The notes beneath the pieces were generated by a model that saw only the letters and a list, made by a program, of their open reading frames with translations, had not been told where the DNA came from and made no database searches. The translations under genes and the position numbers were made by a program. A stretch of 64,000 nt of DNA from Ferdinandcohnia sp036965045. Its GTDB lineage: Bacteria > Bacillota > Bacilli > Bacillales > Bacillaceae_L. This document shows, one piece after another, positions 60,925-64,000 of the stretch (position 1 is the first letter of the stretch; every line of letters begins with the position of its first letter). Where the stretch lies: NCBI RefSeq assembly GCF_036965045.1, contig NZ_JBALOV010000031.1:1-64000 (forward strand). The letters run 5' to 3'.

Positions 60925-61353
60925 TTATTCATTCATTATATCTCGTTCTTGCAATTTTCTTACATGTTCCGAATGGAAAGGAGAACCTTCCACTTCATTC
61001 ACCACACTGAACGGGTTACCATCTAAGTCAAAGAAATCAAAGAACCTCATCCCATCAAAATCATCGATGTCGGTCGTAACGATGCCGTTGTTTTTAAAAT
61101 GCTGATGGGCAGTTTCGATATCTTCCACCACAAAATTATAATAGGCATTTTTTCGATTACCTTTAATGATAAATTCTGTGGGTTGTGGGGTATCCACTTT
61201 TACTAAGGCTAACTGTGTTGAGCCAATAGGAAAATAAAAGCCAGCTCCATCTTCCCAACTTTCAATTTTCTTTACACCAAGAAACTTCACATACCATTCC
61301 GTTGATTTTTCAATGTTTGTTACTGGAATAAATATACTGCCAATTTTAAACAT
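60925..61353 (-). CDS. VOC (glyoxalase/bleomycin-resistance fold) protein
   Basis: A 142-aa protein with two beta-alpha-beta-beta-beta modules. IFIPVTNIEKSTEWYVKFLG opens the first, and FFDFDLDGNPFSVVNE closes the second. VOC metalloenzymes use His/Glu residues at set positions; I cannot define the substrate. ATG after GGGAGG. Divergent from the sigma factor gene. Confidence 0.85.
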   Translation of the reverse strand: MFKIGSIFIPVTNIEKSTEWYVKFLGVKKIESWEDGAGFYFPIGSTQLALVKVDTPQPTEFIIKGNRKNAYYNFVVEDIETAHQHFKNNGIVTTDIDDFDGMRFFDFFDLDGNPFSVVNEVEGSPFHSEHVRKLQERDIMNE

Positions 61354-61446
61354 AATATACCTCCCTTAAAATGAAATTCCTCTTTATAACGTATATAATA
61401 ATGAGAAAGTTACATTCAATTAAAAAATTTATAAAAAGGTGTAAAG

Positions 61447-62094
61447 ATGATTTTTGAGAATTTAGAGTTGGAAGTGAAAAAACTATATAAATATTGCTTA
61501 AAGTTATCAAGTTCACCTTGGCTTGCTGAAGACTTAGCGCAGGAAACGATGCTAAAAGTAATTAAATTAAAACATGTAGAACCAAAAAGAGAGTTTACAT
61601 TCTCCTTTCTATGTGTTGTGGCTAAAAACCTTTTTATTGATGAGAAAAGAAAAAATAAAGAGCAGATTCATTTTAATGAGGACTTATATGGTGTAGACTG
61701 TGATTCCATCGAATATTATGGTTTAATTGAGATTTTACTTTCCGCCTTGCCCTTGAAACAGGCCATGCTCGTTACTTTGAAGGATGTTTTTGGGTACACT
61801 TCAAAAGAAATAGCAGTAATGTTGAGGGTGAGTGATGAATCAATTAAGACAGCACTACATCGTTCAAGAAGGAAACTTAAGTCAGATTTAGATGTAAATA
61901 CAGGAAAATTGACTAATCATGAAATAGTTGTAGCGTTAACAAAAGCAATAGTAGATCAAAAACCGATACAGATCTTTTTTTACTATCGGTTATTAGAAAC
62001 AAGAAATTTTCATGTTAGAAGAAAAAGTTCGGAGCAATCGGTATTTCATGTTATCGATCCAGATGGAAACATAGTAGAGTTTGTATCTCAATGA
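61447..62094 (+). CDS. ECF-type sigma-70 factor with C-terminal extension
   Basis: A 215-aa sigma factor. Region 2 (~8-78) includes SSPWLAEDLAQETMLKVIKL and VAKNLFIDEKRK; region 4 (~98-155) includes FGYTSKEIAVMLRVSDESIKTALHRSRRK. A ~55-residue extension follows and ends HVIDPDGNIVEFVSQ. No anti-sigma gene is adjacent; the extension may be regulatory. ATG after AAAGGTG. Confidence is high for sigma class, low for the extension's role. Confidence 0.83.
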   Translation: MIFENLELEVKKLYKYCLKLSSSPWLAEDLAQETMLKVIKLKHVEPKREFTFSFLCVVAKNLFIDEKRKNKEQIHFNEDLYGVDCDSIEYYGLIEILLSALPLKQAMLVTLKDVFGYTSKEIAVMLRVSDESIKTALHRSRRKLKSDLDVNTGKLTNHEIVVALTKAIVDQKPIQIFFYYRLLETRNFHVRRKSSEQSVFHVIDPDGNIVEFVSQ

Positions 62095-62210
62095 TTAACG
62101 TTTAGATTAGTAGTTCTTGATAGGTAAGTTAAATTCTTTAGAAAAAATCCTCAGTGGAGTAGACAACCTCAATTTGACTTAAAATATATAAAAGAAAGGA
62201 GGCATTTCAT

Positions 62211-63074
62211 ATGCACTCAATTAACAAAATAGGAAATAGATTTTGGTATATAACGCCAATCTCGGAAACTGATCGGCCCATTTTAGGGATGGTGATAGGG
62301 AATAACAAGACATTAATGATTGATGCGGGTAACTCGGAAGAGCATGCACATTACTTTATGAAAGAAACTTTAAAAAATGAGGTCCCATACCCCAATATAG
62401 TTGTTTTGACGCATTGGCATTGGGATCATATTTTTGGGCTTTCAGCTTTACCTCATACCGTTTCGATAGCTGCTACAAAAACAAAAAAGGAAATGGAGAA
62501 ACTCATTCCGCTTTCATGGTCAGATGAGGCGATTGATGAACGAGTGAGAGAAGGAACAGAAATAGAGTTTTGTGCAAAGGCAATTAAGAATGAATATACA
62601 GAACACCGGGATATTACGATTGTTCTGCCGGATTTAACCTTTGACAAGAGGATGGAGATTGACCTTGGCGGGGTGACCTGTATCGTTCAACACGTCGGTG
62701 GAGATCATGCTGCTGATTCAGTCATCGTGTATATCAAAGAAGAAAAGATTCTCTTTCTTGGTGATTGCATTTATCCTGATATTTTTTCAGAAAAGGATAA
62801 CTATACCATCCAAACAACACTTGCACTATTAGATGAATTAGAAACGTTTGATGCAGATACATATATACCTTCCCACCAAAGGCCAATTTCAAAAGAAGAA
62901 TTTAATCAGGAAGTTGCCAAACTTAGAGCCGTTGCAAAGTTCACAGAAATATGTGGTGGCGATGAACGGAAAATAATAGAGGAATACGAAAAGTACGTAA
63001 AAAGGGAACTGACAGAAGACGAAAAGGAAACAATCAATAACTTTGTGAATGGTTATAAAACAAGCAGTAGATAA
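62211..63074 (+). CDS. MBL-fold metallohydrolase
   Basis: A 287-aa metallo-beta-lactamase-fold hydrolase. The metal motif is LTHWHWDHIFGLS (~65-77). Other ligands are in VGGDHAADSV, LGDCIYPD and PSHQRPIS. Cytoplasmic. The substrate is not evident. AAAGGAGGCA precedes the ATG. It is 116 bp after the sigma gene, so possibly but not certainly co-transcribed. Confidence 0.87.
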   Translation: MHSINKIGNRFWYITPISETDRPILGMVIGNNKTLMIDAGNSEEHAHYFMKETLKNEVPYPNIVVLTHWHWDHIFGLSALPHTVSIAATKTKKEMEKLIPLSWSDEAIDERVREGTEIEFCAKAIKNEYTEHRDITIVLPDLTFDKRMEIDLGGVTCIVQHVGGDHAADSVIVYIKEEKILFLGDCIYPDIFSEKDNYTIQTTLALLDELETFDADTYIPSHQRPISKEEFNQEVAKLRAVAKFTEICGGDERKIIEEYEKYVKRELTEDEKETINNFVNGYKTSSR

Positions 63075-63081
63075 AAATAGA

Positions 63082-63113
63082 AAGGAACCCCTTACTCGAG
63101 CAGTGGGTTCCTT
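63082..63113. terminator. Bidirectional terminator, MBL gene / nupC
   Basis: Perfect stem aaggaaccc/gggttcctt between convergent genes. Confidence 0.82.
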
Positions 63114-63120
63114 ACTTATT

Positions 63121-64000
63121 TTATAAAACTAAACTAACGATGATCCCAGAAAGGACACTTACAAGGGTGGCGCCGTATAACAGCTTCAACCCAAAACTTG
63201 CGACAATATTTCCTTGCTCTTCATTTAAACTTTTGACTGCTCCAGTGATAATGCCAATTGATGAGAAGTTGGCGAAGGAAACAAGGAACACAGATAAAAT
63301 TCCAAGCGTACGGGAACTAAATTCATGATTTCCTCCAGATAAATCCAACATTGCAACAAACTCATTGGTCACCAGTTTAGTCGCCATAATTCCTCCAGCA
63401 TTAACCGCCTCTGATAAAGGAATCCCCATAATGAGTGCAATTGGGGCAAAAAGATACCCTAATAGCTGTTGGAAAGAAATGCTGAAAATTAATTCAAACA
63501 CATGATTGATTGCGGCCATTAAAGCAATGAACCCAATCAACATGGCGCCGACGATAATAGCAACCTTAAATCCATCAAGGATATACTCGCCGATCATTTC
63601 AAAAAAGGATTGTTTTCTAAGATTCTGTATTTCTAATATATCTTCATTTGGATTCACTTCATACGGATTGATAATAGAAGCAATGATAAAACCTCCAAAT
63701 AAATTTAAAGCTAAAGCTGTCACAACATATTTCGGTTCAAGCATTGTCATATAAGCGCCAACGATGGATATTGATACAGTTGACATCGCAGAAGCGCATA
63801 GTGTATACAAACGCTGTTTTGAAAGGAGGCCAAGTTGTTTTTTTAACGTGATAAAAACCTCTGATTGTCCAACCATCAAAGAGGCAACCGCGTTATAGGA
63901 TTCGAGTTTACCCATCCCATTCACTTTACTTAAGACCACTCCAATTCCCCTCATAACGAACGGAAGAATTCTTAGATGTTGGAGTATCCCAATTAATACA
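63121..64000 (-). CDS. nupC: Nucleoside permease NupC (5' end beyond window)
   Basis: Concentrative (CNT-family) proton/sodium-coupled nucleoside importer. The frame stays open to the window edge (VLIGILQHLRILPFV precedes the internal Met at 63954), so about 100 N-terminal residues are missing. GMGKLESYNAVASLMVGQSE, LCASAMSTVSISIVGAYM and NEFVAMLDLSGG match B. subtilis NupC very closely. Confidence 0.94.
   Translation of the reverse strand, partial: VLIGILQHLRILPFVMRGIGVVLSKVNGMGKLESYNAVASLMVGQSEVFITLKKQLGLLSKQRLYTLCASAMSTVSISIVGAYMTMLEPKYVVTALALNLFGGFIIASIINPYEVNPNEDILEIQNLRKQSFFEMIGEYILDGFKVAIIVGAMLIGFIALMAAINHVFELIFSISFQQLLGYLFAPIALIMGIPLSEAVNAGGIMATKLVTNEFVAMLDLSGGNHEFSSRTLGILSVFLVSFANFSSIGIITGAVKSLNEEQGNIVASFGLKLLYGATLVSVLSGIIVSLVL

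Noticed and set aside
1..64000. Insertion sequences, tRNA genes, CRISPR arrays, prophage genes
   Set aside because: None recognised: no transposase or integrase reading frame, no regularly spaced direct repeats, no cloverleaf sequence noticed by eye.
1..64000. Noc binding sites (ATTTCCCGGGAAAT-like)
   Set aside because: I looked for the palindrome by eye and saw none in this window.

Overview
The window is the replication-origin region of a low-GC, endospore-forming Bacillaceae (Bacillus sensu lato). The evidence is the near-complete Bacillus subtilis gene order around oriC (gyrA-gyrB-remB-recF-yaaA-dnaN-dnaA | rpmH-rnpA-yidC-jag-mnmE-mnmG-rsmG-noc-soj-spo0J), the noc/yyaC sporulation-type genes, consensus DnaA boxes (TTATCCACA), consensus parS sites, and strong sigma-A promoters. 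I cannot name the species.

Layout. 1-11.1 kb, minus strand: the leader and tandem promoters of an rRNA operon (its 16S gene lies beyond position 1), a degenerate HD-GYP protein, gyrA, gyrB, remB, recF, yaaA, dnaN, dnaA. The origin is bipartite: an AT-rich unwinding region with DnaA-trios between dnaA and dnaN, and a DnaA-box cluster upstream of dnaA. 11.4-21.1 kb, plus strand: rpmH, rnpA, yidC, jag, mnmE, mnmG, rsmG, noc, soj, spo0J. 21.2-34.6 kb: DUF554, yyaC, a YkvI-like membrane protein, yyzM, a molybdopterin oxidoreductase, ychF, rpsF-ssbA-rpsR, thiT under a TPP riboswitch, yybS-gdpP-rplI and dnaB. 35-42 kb: an M23 cell-wall peptidase and walRKHIJ. 42.3-47.6 kb: a two-component system plus ABC exporter of the LnrJKLMN type, placed between walJ and htrC. 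47.6-49.8 kb: htrC, a CxxH/CxxC protein and rlmH.

The most interesting part is immediately downstream of rlmH. The last codons of rlmH (49767-49790) are repeated as a decayed copy at 51150-51173 (21/24 identical) and again at 53553-53576 (19/24). The third copy sits inside a 10-bp inverted repeat (aaccgcatct / agatgcggtt), and from memory its sequence and layout closely match the staphylococcal SCC (SCCmec-type) attachment site at the 3' end of rlmH/orfX. The two intervals each carry one accessory gene (a sulfite-oxidase-like molybdoenzyme; a PAS histidine kinase), and no ccr recombinase is present. This looks like two tandem, recombinase-less SCC-like inserts in a Bacillaceae.

53.9-60.3 kb is a catabolite-controlled carbohydrate locus: sugar ABC binding protein, two permeases, a GH2 glycosidase and a ROK repressor, with two cre-like sites and a palindromic operator at the promoter. 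60.4-64 kb holds a staygreen homologue, a VOC protein, an ECF-like sigma factor, an MBL-fold hydrolase and the 3' part of nupC, which runs off the window.

Three families of short hairpin repeats are scattered through intergenic regions. One 69-bp repeat (67/69 identical) occurs on both sides of oriC in the same orientation relative to fork movement, and one of its copies is nested inside a member of another family.
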